Source of the DNA: Candidatus Aminicenantota bacterium
Lineage (GTDB): Bacteria > Acidobacteriota > Aminicenantia > Aminicenantales > Aminicenantaceae
Length of the DNA stretch: 6,589 bases
Direction of reading: 5' to 3'
Assembly (NCBI GenBank): GCA_016926925.1
Contig: JAFGNQ010000034.1
Location: forward strand, 1-6,589
Of this stretch, positions 1 to 6,355 are shown piece by piece (position 1 is the first letter of the stretch; every line of letters begins with the position of its first letter). The notes beneath the pieces are model-generated. The model ran no database searches. It saw only the letters and a list, made by a program, of their open reading frames with translations, and was not told the DNA's origin. Made by a program: the position numbers and the translations under genes.

Positions 1-6
1 AGTCAA

Positions 7-132
7 CCTGAATTATTCATAGAAACCGCCGCCACTCATATTTTATAGAATTTTCACTCCTATGGCGGCACTTTTTACCACCGGCGAGCCGATCTTACCG
101 CACCAACAACCTCGGCTCGTGAATAATCCAGA
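7..132 (-). mobile_element. MITE-like palindromic element, copy 1 (complete)
   Basis: A 126-bp non-coding element with imperfect terminal inverted repeats: the left end reads CCTGAATTATTCAT and the right end, on the minus strand, reads TCTGGATTATTCAC. It is flanked by an exact 4-bp direct repeat TCAA (3-6 and 133-136), which looks like a target-site duplication. Read on the minus strand it has the family order: terminal repeat, a stem CGAGCCGA/TCGGCTCG (arms 112-119 and 85-92 on the + strand) with only 19 bases inside, a GCC-ggt-GGT mini-hairpin, an A tract, and a second stem made by 28-34 and 63-69 (GCCGCCA/TGGCGGC). It encodes no protein and must have been moved by a transposase elsewhere. 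The CC start and 4-bp duplication recall the IS1380 family from memory; that assignment is an inference. Confidence 0.8.
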
Positions 133-165
133 TCAATAAATTATAATCCATATTTCTCTCTCTGT

Positions 166-192
166 CTAACCTGGATTATTCTGGCTAATCCA
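166..192. repeat. Remnant of a related element or nested terminal repeat
   Basis: The 15 bases CCTGGATTATTCTGG (170-184) begin with 12 bases of the element terminal repeat and are bracketed by CTAA on both sides (166-169 and 185-188), the same tetranucleotide that flanks the complete copy near 5782. This could be the footprint left by an internal deletion or imprecise excision. A second reading is also possible: TGGATTA (172-178) and TAATCCA (186-192) form a perfect 7-bp inverted repeat, and 171-181 is a perfect 11-bp inverted match to the end of copy 1 (121-131). The CTAA flanks could be coincidence. Confidence 0.45.
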
Positions 193-467
193 TGCCTGCA
201 ACATTGGCCTCAGCACGTTTCATCCCGGGCGACGAGGATTGTATGAGCACGAGAGAAAGGAGAGCGAGCCACAGTTCGTTTGAGCCGCATGGTGGTTGGC
301 GGGAGATCTTCGGCGAAACAGGAAACTTGCATACCATTCTCTTTTCCAATAAAATAAATATCCTCTCGTGAACAAACGCAAGAATCCTTCAAAACCGTCT
401 CAAAGGATATCACTTTGACGCATCGTCCACCATGGAATCTTCTCAATCAAAGGGATCGATACATCCT
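193..467. other. Intergenic leader without a recognisable gene
   Basis: About 275 bases between the repeat-rich left edge and the putative operator. A 78-codon minus-strand frame exists at 210-446, but no ribosome-binding site is evident and I do not recognise its product. The minus strand at about 364-381 reads GTTTGTTCACGAG, resembling the left terminal repeat of copy 4 (GGTTGTTCACGAG), so an eroded element could lie here, but its interior does not match. A TTGACG at 415-420 resembles a -35 box without a good -10 at standard spacing. I recognise no riboswitch or tRNA. Confidence 0.4.
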
Positions 468-477
468 TTGTATACAA
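468..477. promoter_or_regulatory. Perfect TTGTATACAA palindrome, possible operator
   Basis: A 10-bp perfect palindrome lies 57 bases before the first gene of the probable operon. Operators of this shape (TTG-N4-CAA with a TATA core) are bound by several GntR-family repressors of catabolic operons, which is known of that family; no regulator gene is in the window. TACAAT at 473-478 could be a -10 box overlapping the palindrome, which would suit repression, but no convincing -35 box sits at 17 bases. A 10-bp palindrome can arise by chance. Confidence 0.35.
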
Positions 478-534
478 TTCGTACCGCTGGGCAAAAGACG
501 TTTCTAAATCCATATATGTGAAAGGAGCCAATCC

Positions 535-1767
535 ATGCATTTTAGCCTACTCAGCCAAAAAGATATGAAAGCCATGGATGCCTTGATTGATTCTTACGGC
601 GGCGCCAAAGAAATCTCCCGCCGGATCGACGAAATGAGAGATTATCAGACGAGAAAAAAGATTGCCGAAAACAAAGGATTCGGAGAAACCCTGGAAAAAG
701 CCGAAGAATACGCCAAAGGCTTCGCAAAAGTCGAGGATTTCATTGAGGAGAATGACATCCGCTTCACAAAAGAAGGCATTTGTACGGCGCAAGTCTCCGG
801 ATTTCAAGCAGGGCCGGTCACACTGGATTGCATGCGCCGGGTTGCTGAGAACGGCCGGGTGCTCTTCCCCACGGAGATGATATCCGTTGTCCCCATGACG
901 GAGCAGTATGTCTACGGCGGGGACCTATTAGCGACTCTGTCTATGGCGGAAAACATTTTGGGAGCGAGCAAGTTCTGTTCGACAAACCTCATCAGCACAC
1001 CTTTGCCTGAAGAACGTTTCGCCCGTGTCGAGAAAATCACTGGAGAAAAATTCGAACGGCGCGACCTGGGAAGCGGTCTCAGTCAGCTTATCATGAAGAA
1101 TATGGGGACGGCTTTCGGCAACTTCGGAGGAGTGGAAGTGGGGAACAACAATCATCTTGTTTACCTCGACGGAATAAGCCGCGTCGCCTTGGAGACCGGA
1201 GGCAACTTTTTCCTCAATCCAAGCTGGTCCACTATCGTAGCCGCATGCTATTATGCCAGAGAAATTCCCAATCTCTCCTTCAAAATCTCCATGCTCCTCT
1301 CCACACAAAACGCCATCCAACTCAGGATGCTGATGAATATCGTGAAGGAGTATCTCCGAGATGACGGAACGACTCCTATCTATGAGATCAACATCGGAAA
1401 CGCTGCCACGGCGGAAACTTTTATTCAGTGCAGTCAAGAACTTAGAGCATCGGGTCTGCCCCGGATTTATTGTGCGGCCCATCTCCGGATCAACCCGGAT
1501 CTGGGAATGGAGGACTTTGATTGGACAGAGAACGCCTTCCATGTCCTTGAAGCCGGAACAGATGTCACGATCAAGTATGAAAGTGACGGAACTTCCCGCC
1601 CGTATGACACCATGGCGGCCTATTTTCTCTCCGATGAAGAACGGAACGAAAAGGCTGAGCTGATCGGAAATGTTATATACCACAAGTGCGTGAGGTGCGA
1701 TCAGGATGCCAAAGAGATCATGAGGCGGGGCCACAAAGCCATGTTTGCTCAAATCTCATACAGGTAA
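535..1767 (+). CDS. Uncharacterised 410-residue protein, first gene of operon
   Basis: I do not recognise this family. The start is well supported: AAAGGAG at 521-527 lies seven bases before the ATG. The protein looks soluble, with no signal peptide or membrane segment. The first 80 residues are charged and probably helical. The middle contains a Gly/Asn-rich stretch with GNNNH at 203-207, followed by DGISR; then come FFLNPSWS, YEINIGNAA and HLRINPDLGM. The C-terminal part has KYESDGTSRPYDTM, which looks like a conserved loop, and a Cys-X2-Cys pair at 385/388 near the end (YHKCVRCDQDA). Alternating hydrophobic strands and helices in the second half are compatible with an alpha/beta enzyme fold, possibly a barrel, but that is a guess. 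The next gene starts 30 bases downstream, so it is probably cotranscribed with the SDR, cupin and aminotransferase genes and likely acts on the same metabolite. A long antisense frame covers it and is a shadow. Confidence 0.85.
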   Translation: MHFSLLSQKDMKAMDALIDSYGGAKEISRRIDEMRDYQTRKKIAENKGFGETLEKAEEYAKGFAKVEDFIEENDIRFTKEGICTAQVSGFQAGPVTLDCMRRVAENGRVLFPTEMISVVPMTEQYVYGGDLLATLSMAENILGASKFCSTNLISTPLPEERFARVEKITGEKFERRDLGSGLSQLIMKNMGTAFGNFGGVEVGNNNHLVYLDGISRVALETGGNFFLNPSWSTIVAACYYAREIPNLSFKISMLLSTQNAIQLRMLMNIVKEYLRDDGTTPIYEINIGNAATAETFIQCSQELRASGLPRIYCAAHLRINPDLGMEDFDWTENAFHVLEAGTDVTIKYESDGTSRPYDTMAAYFLSDEERNEKAELIGNVIYHKCVRCDQDAKEIMRRGHKAMFAQISYR

Positions 1768-1797
1768 AAATCCTTCATTTTTTAAAAGAGAACACCC

Positions 1798-2589
1798 ATG
1801 AATTTGGGAATCAAGAATAAAGTCGCATTGGTAACCGCGTCCAGCAGCGGTCTGGGAAAAGCCGCGGCGTTCCGGCTTGCAGGAGAAGGGGCACTCGTCG
1901 CGATCTGTGCCCGAAATGTCGAAAGGCTTTCCAAAGCAAGAGATTTGATCGCCGCTGAAACCGGAGGAGTCGTCAAAGCCTACCCCGTAGATGTGACGGA
2001 TGGAGACCGGATAAAAAGCATGGTCAAAGCTGTAGCCGATGATCTCGGCCCTGTAGAAATATTGGTCTGCAACGCCGGCGGTCCTCCACCCGGTCTCTGG
2101 GATGATTTCGCCCCGGGAGACTACAGAAGTGCCGTTGAGCTCAACCTCTTGAGCACCATCGCTCTATGCTATGAGACAATCCCCTATATGAAGGAGAAGA
2201 ATTGGGGTCGCATCATCTGTATCGCCTCGATTTCCGCTAAACAGCCTGTGTCGAACTTGATATTGTCCAACACAGCAAGAGCCGGAGTATTGGGATTTGC
2301 CAAATCTCTCTCGAACCAGATTGCCCGTTTCGGGATCACTGTGAACTCGGTCTGCCCGGGATACACGAAAACGGAGCGTGTCGATAGTCTAGCTCAATCC
2401 TTTGCCCAATCGGGAAAAGGCACGGTTAATGATTTTTATAAAAAGCTGGAGGCAGAGATACCGATGGGACGGATCGGCTCTACGGAAGAGTTCGCACAAA
2501 CCGTGGCCTTTCTCGCCTCTGAAGGAGCAGGGTACATAACCGGTGCCGCCATCCAGATCGACGGAGGCTATATCAAAGGCCTTTTCTAA
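1798..2589 (+). CDS. Short-chain dehydrogenase/reductase-like protein with atypical active site
   Basis: This 263-residue protein has the classical SDR length and fold signatures: a dinucleotide-binding TASSSGLG at 13-20 (first Gly of TGxxxGxG replaced by Ala), Asp65 in VDVTD, NAGG at 92-95, Asn116, Ser144 and the SVCPGYTKT segment after the active site, then the C-terminal GAAIQIDGGY. The catalytic YxxxK is missing: aligned on the following AGVLGF, Tyr is replaced by Ser157 and Lys by Arg161 (LSNTARAGV). A group of FabG-like SDRs with LILSNxxRA at this place is known and is usually annotated as 3-oxoacyl-ACP reductase, but true ketoreductase activity should not be assumed. It may bind NAD(P) with a different chemistry or act on an unusual substrate. 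The ribosome-binding site is weak (AAAAGAG near 1784-1790). It lies 30 bases after the unknown gene and 108 bases before the cupin, and is likely part of the same operon. Confidence 0.9.
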   Translation: MNLGIKNKVALVTASSSGLGKAAAFRLAGEGALVAICARNVERLSKARDLIAAETGGVVKAYPVDVTDGDRIKSMVKAVADDLGPVEILVCNAGGPPPGLWDDFAPGDYRSAVELNLLSTIALCYETIPYMKEKNWGRIICIASISAKQPVSNLILSNTARAGVLGFAKSLSNQIARFGITVNSVCPGYTKTERVDSLAQSFAQSGKGTVNDFYKKLEAEIPMGRIGSTEEFAQTVAFLASEGAGYITGAAIQIDGGYIKGLF

Positions 2590-2697
2590 GCAGCTGAATG
2601 TACGGTTCCATAAGAAAATCAAGATGAAACAGTGGCATCGGCTAAGATAAGGGTGAAAATTTGGAGGCTTCTTCGAATCAAGATAAAGGAGGAATGA

Positions 2698-3054
2698 ATG
2701 AAAGATTGGATGAAGGAATGGGAGGAGACACCGTATCCGGAAATGCTGAGAAATCTTCCGGAAGTCGACATCCCCTTTGAAGGAATCAGGGCCTGGCTTC
2801 TTCAAGATGCTCAAACGCAGGCCGTCTTTTTTGATATCGGGCCCGGCAGCACTGTGCCGCCTCACAGTCATTGCGCCCAATGGGGCATGGTCATCGAAGG
2901 AGAGATGAGGTTGACGATCGGCGGCGAAGCTAAAACCTACAAAAAAGGAGACTGGTATTACATACCCGAAGGCATAGAACACTCCGCCACTTTTACGGCC
3001 AGAGTCTTTGTCCTCGATGTATTCGACGATCCGGGACGGTACAAAGCCAAATAA
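2698..3054 (+). CDS. Single-domain cupin protein
   Basis: A 118-residue protein consisting of a short N-terminal extension (about 1-35) and one cupin beta-barrel. Cupin motif 1 is GSTVPPHSHCAQWGMVIEGE at 50-69, giving metal-ligand candidates His56, His58 and Gln61; the usual Glu is replaced by Gln. Motif 2 is GDWYYIPEGIEH at 84-95, with His95 as the last ligand. Small cupins of this type act as metal-dependent isomerases, dioxygenases or decarboxylases, or merely bind a small molecule; which applies here cannot be read from the sequence. AAGGAGG at 2686-2692 places the start at 2698; the ATG at 2694 is in another frame. The aminotransferase begins ten bases after the stop, so the two are almost certainly translated from one message. 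The 108-base gap upstream holds no clear terminator and contains two AATCAAGAT repeats only. Confidence 0.9.
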   Translation: MKDWMKEWEETPYPEMLRNLPEVDIPFEGIRAWLLQDAQTQAVFFDIGPGSTVPPHSHCAQWGMVIEGEMRLTIGGEAKTYKKGDWYYIPEGIEHSATFTARVFVLDVFDDPGRYKAK

Positions 3055-3064
3055 CGGGGAAACC

Positions 3065-4282
3065 ATGAAATACACATTCGCAAATATAATGCAGAACTTT
3101 GAAGGCTACACTATCGGAAAAATGCTTTCGTATCTCGTCGATCCCGATATCATATCATTTGCCGGCGGGCTACCCAGTACCGAGCTTTTTCCAGTGGACT
3201 TCATCAGAAAAGCGGCTGAGAAATCCATACGCGAGGACTACCCTAAAGTCCTCCAATACTCTTCCATCCCCGGCGAGAAAGATTTGATGGATGCTATCAT
3301 CGATTACCTCAAAACGGACGACATTTTTATTGATCCGGAAAATATAATGATCACCACGTCCGGACAGCATGGACTCGACCTCGTGGGAAGGCTTTTCTGT
3401 GAACCGCAGGATTCGATCGTTTGCGATCTCCCCACATTCGGTGGAGCTCTGGCGGCCTTTGAGCTGGAGGACACAAAATACATTGCCAGGGATATCGAGG
3501 AGGACGGCAGCGATATCGAAGGATTCGACAGAGATATCGAGGCCTCCATCAGTCGCGGGGAAAAACCCAAATTCTTCTATGTCGTGCCCGATTTCCAGAA
3601 TCCCTCCGGAATCACCATGAGTCTCGAAAAAAGGTCTGCCCTTTTGGGCTTGGCAAAAAAATACGAGATCCCGATCGTCGAAGACAGCCCGTACCGGGAG
3701 CTGAGATATAGGGGAAAGCAGATGCCCTCCATTTATTCCCTGGATAAAAATCAGGGAAATGTCATCGGAGTCTATACTTTTTCCAAAATTCTCTGCCCAG
3801 GGATTAGAGTGGGCTTCAACATCGGAAACCCCGAAATAATCAAAAAATTCACTTTTATCAAGGGTTCCAACATCCTCAACACGCCCAAACTCAACCAGGA
3901 TATCTGCACGACATTTTTACGCAAATACGACCTGAAGGCGCATTTCCAGAAGGCTAGAATTTATTATGACGAGAAATTGGACTTCTTCCTGAGTGCCATG
4001 GATGAACATTTCCCCGCGGAAATGGGCGTCCGATGGACAAAGCCTGAAGGAGGACTCTTCCTATGGATCACAGTGCCTGATCACATAAACACACTCGATT
4101 TATTTCATTTGGCAATCGAAGAGAAGGTGGCCTTTGTTCCCGGAGAAGTATGTTACCCCGGCGGCTACCGCCGCTACAACACCATGAGGATAAATTTTTC
4201 TTTTCCCACCAAGGAACAGATCCTCGAGGGCGTCAAGCGGCTGAGTGCGGTCATACGAAAGTACCAAAAAAAAGAAAAGTAA
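3065..4282 (+). CDS. PLP-dependent aminotransferase, class I/II (LysN/MocR-like type)
   Basis: A 405-residue fold-type I aminotransferase transferring an amino group between an amino acid and a 2-oxo acid. Signatures in order: ISFAGGLPSTELFP near the N terminus, QYSSIPGEKDL, TTSGQHGLDL (cofactor phosphate region), PDFQNPSG with Asn179, VEDSPYRELRY with Asp207 (pyridine nitrogen) and Tyr210, FSKILCPGIRVGF with the Schiff-base Lys241, and MRINFSFP with the substrate-carboxylate Arg375. The pattern resembles 2-aminoadipate/aromatic aminotransferases and the catalytic domain of MocR regulators, but there is no N-terminal winged helix, so it is an enzyme rather than a regulator. Substrate is not determined. 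The ATG at 3065 is preferred because GGGGA lies just upstream and the family begins at about this point; an ATG at 3008 in frame would overlap the cupin by 47 bases and add 19 unlike residues. It is probably the last gene of the operon. Confidence 0.93.
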   Translation: MKYTFANIMQNFEGYTIGKMLSYLVDPDIISFAGGLPSTELFPVDFIRKAAEKSIREDYPKVLQYSSIPGEKDLMDAIIDYLKTDDIFIDPENIMITTSGQHGLDLVGRLFCEPQDSIVCDLPTFGGALAAFELEDTKYIARDIEEDGSDIEGFDRDIEASISRGEKPKFFYVVPDFQNPSGITMSLEKRSALLGLAKKYEIPIVEDSPYRELRYRGKQMPSIYSLDKNQGNVIGVYTFSKILCPGIRVGFNIGNPEIIKKFTFIKGSNILNTPKLNQDICTTFLRKYDLKAHFQKARIYYDEKLDFFLSAMDEHFPAEMGVRWTKPEGGLFLWITVPDHINTLDLFHLAIEEKVAFVPGEVCYPGGYRRYNTMRINFSFPTKEQILEGVKRLSAVIRKYQKKEK

Positions 4283-4326
4283 CCATCAATCGAGGAATAA
4301 CCGAATCTTCAAATTCGCTTCACCCA

Positions 4327-4347
4327 AACCTTCGGGTTCATTTTCTT
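4327..4347 (+). terminator. Weak candidate terminator after the aminotransferase
   Basis: AACC-TTCG-GGTT forms a 4-bp stem closed by a stable UUCG tetraloop, followed by CATTTTCTT. The stem is short and the T run is interrupted, so termination here would be inefficient if it happens at all. Confidence 0.25.
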
Positions 4348-4367
4348 ACCCTTTATTGGACTTCAAG

Positions 4368-4390
4368 GTGCTCATTATGGGAATGAGTGC
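4368..4390 (+). other. Hairpin in the aminotransferase-murA gap
   Basis: CTCATT (4371-4376) and AATGAG (4382-4387) pair perfectly around a five-base loop, and the stem extends to nine pairs if two G-U pairs and one G-C pair are counted. There is no T run after it, so it is not a standard terminator; its role is unknown. Confidence 0.3.
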
Positions 4391-4461
4391 AACGTCAGAG
4401 GAATCGTTTTGCTAAACCGTCTTTTCCCGGCTAAGTTAAAGCAAACCAGCGTTTTGGAAGA

Positions 4462-4490
4462 TTGAATTTTGCAGGACAATACTTTAGAAT
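4462..4490 (+). promoter_or_regulatory. Possible sigma-70-type promoter of murA
   Basis: TTGAAT (4462-4467) and TAGAAT (4485-4490) are separated by 17 bases and each differs from consensus by two bases. The start codon is only nine bases after the -10 box, so a transcript from here would be nearly leaderless and would not include a ribosome-binding site. The spacing fits; the position argues against it. Confidence 0.25.
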
Positions 4491-4498
4491 GAGAAAAG

Positions 4499-5761
4499 AT
4501 GAATAAGATTAGAATCGTCGGTGGCCCGAATGTTCAGCTTAGGGGAAAAGTCAAGATCAGCGGAGCCAAGAACGCCGTCCTTCCTGCGATTGCCGCATCC
4601 CTCCTGACACAGGAAAAAGTCAGGTTGAGAAACGTCCCGCTGGTTACCGACATGTTCACGATACTGACGCTGACGCAGGAACTGGGAGCAGAGTACAACC
4701 TGAAGAAAAACTCCTTGACCATCCAGGTCAAAAAAATTCGTTCAGATGCAGCCTCCTATGAGCTGGTCCGCGCTATGAGGGCATCCGTATTGGTTTTGGG
4801 CCCCCTGCTCGCCCGTCACGGAAAGGCTGTCGTCGCCCTCCCAGGAGGATGTGCCATCGGCTCCCGCCCGACGGACCTTCACATCAACAGTTTGGAGAAA
4901 TTGGGTGCATCCATCAAACTCGAGCACGGCTACATCAAAGCGGAAGCAAAGCGGCTGCAGGGAGCGGAAATCGAGTTCGAGAAAAAAAGCGTAGGCGCAA
5001 CGGAAAACTTGGTCATGGCTGCTTCTTTATCCCAGGGTGAAACCACCCTAAAAAATTGCGCTCTCGAACCGGAGGTTTCCTGTCTTTGCAAGCTTCTGGT
5101 TAGAATGGGGGCGAAAATCGACGGGATAGGAGAAGAGACCATCCGCATCAAAGGCGTCAAGGAATTGGGAGGCGCTACTCATTCGATCATTCCCGACAGA
5201 ATCGAAGCCGGAACCTTTCTCGTGGCCGGAGCATTGACACGTGGAGATTTGGTTCTTTCGCGGACACAACCCGAGCACTTGAATACAATCATCGAACGGC
5301 TGCGATTTTCCGGAGCAAAAATCGACAAACTCAACAACACGACCCTTAGGGTTATCGGGAGTCATGTCATCAAACCTCAGGATATCACAACATCTCCTTA
5401 TCCCGGATTTCCGACAGATATGCAGGCCCCATTCACCGTTCTCATGACTCAAGCGGAAGGGACATCCATCATCACCGAGACCATCTTTGACAGACGATTC
5501 TCCCACGTCAACGAACTCCTTCGACTCGGCGCAATGATCGACGTGGTCGGAGACAAAGCCAAGGTCAGAGGAAAAACGCGGCTCTCAGGAGCAGAAACGA
5601 TCGCGACCGATTTGAGAGCAGCCGCTTCGCTCGTCCTGGCCGGATTGATCGCCAATGGAGAAACGATTATCAACGGACTTGAACACCTCGATAGAGGATA
5701 TGAAAAGATTGAAGAAAAGCTGGGAGCCCTCGGCGCTGTCATCGAAAGAATTGAAAAATGA
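4499..5761 (+). CDS. murA: UDP-N-acetylglucosamine 1-carboxyvinyltransferase
   Basis: MurA adds enolpyruvate from phosphoenolpyruvate to UDP-N-acetylglucosamine, the first committed step of peptidoglycan synthesis in the cytoplasm. At 420 residues it is the normal length (about 419 in E. coli). The key residues are all present: Lys24-Asn25 in SGAKNAVLP, Cys118 in GGCAIGSRPTDLH (the loop cysteine attacked by fosfomycin), Asp307 in PYPGFPTDMQ, Arg373 in DLRAAASLVLAG and Arg399 in DRGYEKIEEKL. The inverse alpha/beta barrel repeats run through the whole protein with no break. Having Cys rather than Asp at the loop predicts fosfomycin sensitivity of the enzyme. The ribosome-binding site is weak (GAGAAAAG just before the ATG). 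A 216-base gap separates it from the operon upstream, so it is probably transcribed separately. A mobile element begins 20 bases after the stop. Confidence 0.98.
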   Translation: MNKIRIVGGPNVQLRGKVKISGAKNAVLPAIAASLLTQEKVRLRNVPLVTDMFTILTLTQELGAEYNLKKNSLTIQVKKIRSDAASYELVRAMRASVLVLGPLLARHGKAVVALPGGCAIGSRPTDLHINSLEKLGASIKLEHGYIKAEAKRLQGAEIEFEKKSVGATENLVMAASLSQGETTLKNCALEPEVSCLCKLLVRMGAKIDGIGEETIRIKGVKELGGATHSIIPDRIEAGTFLVAGALTRGDLVLSRTQPEHLNTIIERLRFSGAKIDKLNNTTLRVIGSHVIKPQDITTSPYPGFPTDMQAPFTVLMTQAEGTSIITETIFDRRFSHVNELLRLGAMIDVVGDKAKVRGKTRLSGAETIATDLRAAASLVLAGLIANGETIINGLEHLDRGYEKIEEKLGALGAVIERIEK

Positions 5762-5781
5762 ACGACTACCGCCGGCTCTAA

Positions 5782-5934
5782 CCTGGATGATTCACGAGCC
5801 GAGGTTGCTGCAGCGGCAAGGCTGCAGGGAAGCCGATTCGGCAAGATCGGCTCGCCCAAAGGGTAAAACTGCCGAGAATATCATGAGAGGTTTTTAAGGA
5901 AAAGAACATCGACAGTTTTTATGAACTATACAGG
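5782..5934 (+). mobile_element. MITE-like palindromic element, copy 2 (complete)
   Basis: A 153-bp non-coding element filling most of the murA-HIT gap. The left end reads CCTGGATGATTCAC, the right end on the opposite strand reads CCTGTATAGTTCAT, and both sides carry the direct repeat CTAA (5778-5781 and 5935-5938). Inside are the conserved stem CGAGCCGA/TCGGCTCG (5795-5802 and 5847-5854), a flanking TTGCT/GGCAA helix, an internal CTGCAGC/GCTGCAG hairpin, the mini-hairpin GCCC-aaa-GGGT, and a second stem AAAACTGCCGA/TCGACAGTTTT (5865-5875 and 5909-5919, one mismatch) with a T run that could terminate murA transcription. It leaves the HIT ribosome-binding site intact. Confidence 0.85.
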
Positions 5935-5978
5935 CTAATAACTTTTGAATTGATAAATCGAGTGTTCGGAGGACAATA

Positions 5979-6323
5979 ATGGAAGGCTGTATTTTTTGCA
6001 AAATAGCAGACAGGGAAATTCCCTCCAAAATCATCTTTGAAGATGCCGATATCCTGGCCTTTGATGACATCAATCCTCAAGCACCTGTACACGTCCTCCT
6101 CATCCCGAAAGAGCATTACGCCTCTTTGAATAACATCCCCGAGAGTAAAAAAGATCTGTTGGGTCATATCCTCTTAAAAGCGCGGCAAATCGCCCGGGAT
6201 AAGGGCATAGGAGAGCGTGGTTACAGGATTGTACTCAACACAGCAAGAGACTCTGGACAAGAGGTATTCCATATCCATTTCCACATTCTCGGAGGAAGGC
6301 GTATGTCCTGGCCGCCAGGGTAA
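5979..6323 (+). CDS. HIT-family nucleotide hydrolase (HinT-like)
   Basis: A 114-residue histidine-triad protein, the usual full length. HIT proteins of the HinT branch hydrolyse adenosine phosphoramidates and aminoacyl-adenylates in the cytoplasm. The triad HIHFHIL has His98, His100 and His102, of which the central His100 should be the nucleophile. Cys4, Cys7, His46 and probably His98 can form the structural zinc site found in many bacterial members. The N-terminal CIFCKIADREIPSKI and the NTARDSGQEVFH segment are typical, as is the SWPPG C terminus. GGAGGA at 5968-5973 with five bases of spacing fixes the start. It lies after a mobile element and has no visible functional link to murA. The codons for its last residues form one arm of an 11-bp inverted repeat, but the ending is normal for the family, so the gene does not look truncated. 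Confidence 0.96.
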   Translation: MEGCIFCKIADREIPSKIIFEDADILAFDDINPQAPVHVLLIPKEHYASLNNIPESKKDLLGHILLKARQIARDKGIGERGYRIVLNTARDSGQEVFHIHFHILGGRRMSWPPG

Positions 6324-6355
6324 AACGCCTGATGAGAAAAATTGGGCGGCCAGGA
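6306..6355. repeat. 11-bp perfect inverted repeat across the HIT stop codon
   Basis: TCCTGGCCGCC (6306-6316) and GGCGGCCAGGA (6345-6355) pair without mismatch across 28 bases. The left arm encodes the Ser-Trp-Pro-Pro end of the HIT protein; the right arm lies at the left edge of the truncated third element copy. No T run follows. It may be a stem of the element that arose by copying or recombination with the gene end, or a coincidental GC-rich match. Confidence 0.6.

Noticed and set aside
142..147. TATAAT as a -10 promoter box
   Set aside because: No acceptable -35 box lies at 16-18 bases upstream, and the motif sits in an AT-rich patch beside an element end nearly 400 bases from the first gene.
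210..446. A 78-codon minus-strand frame in the leader region
   Set aside because: No ribosome-binding site, no recognisable domain and no support from context; it may be a decayed fragment but cannot be called a gene.
928..1752. A 274-codon open frame on the minus strand
   Set aside because: It lies wholly antisense to the well-supported first operon gene, lacks a ribosome-binding site and shows no known motif; it is a shadow frame.
3008..3064. Earlier in-frame start for the aminotransferase
   Set aside because: It would overlap the cupin gene and add residues encoded by the cupin 3' end; the ATG at 3065 has a ribosome-binding site and fits the family N terminus.
2389..3075. A 228-codon open frame on the minus strand
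   Set aside because: It runs antisense across the SDR end and the whole cupin gene; both of those have clear family motifs and the antisense product does not.
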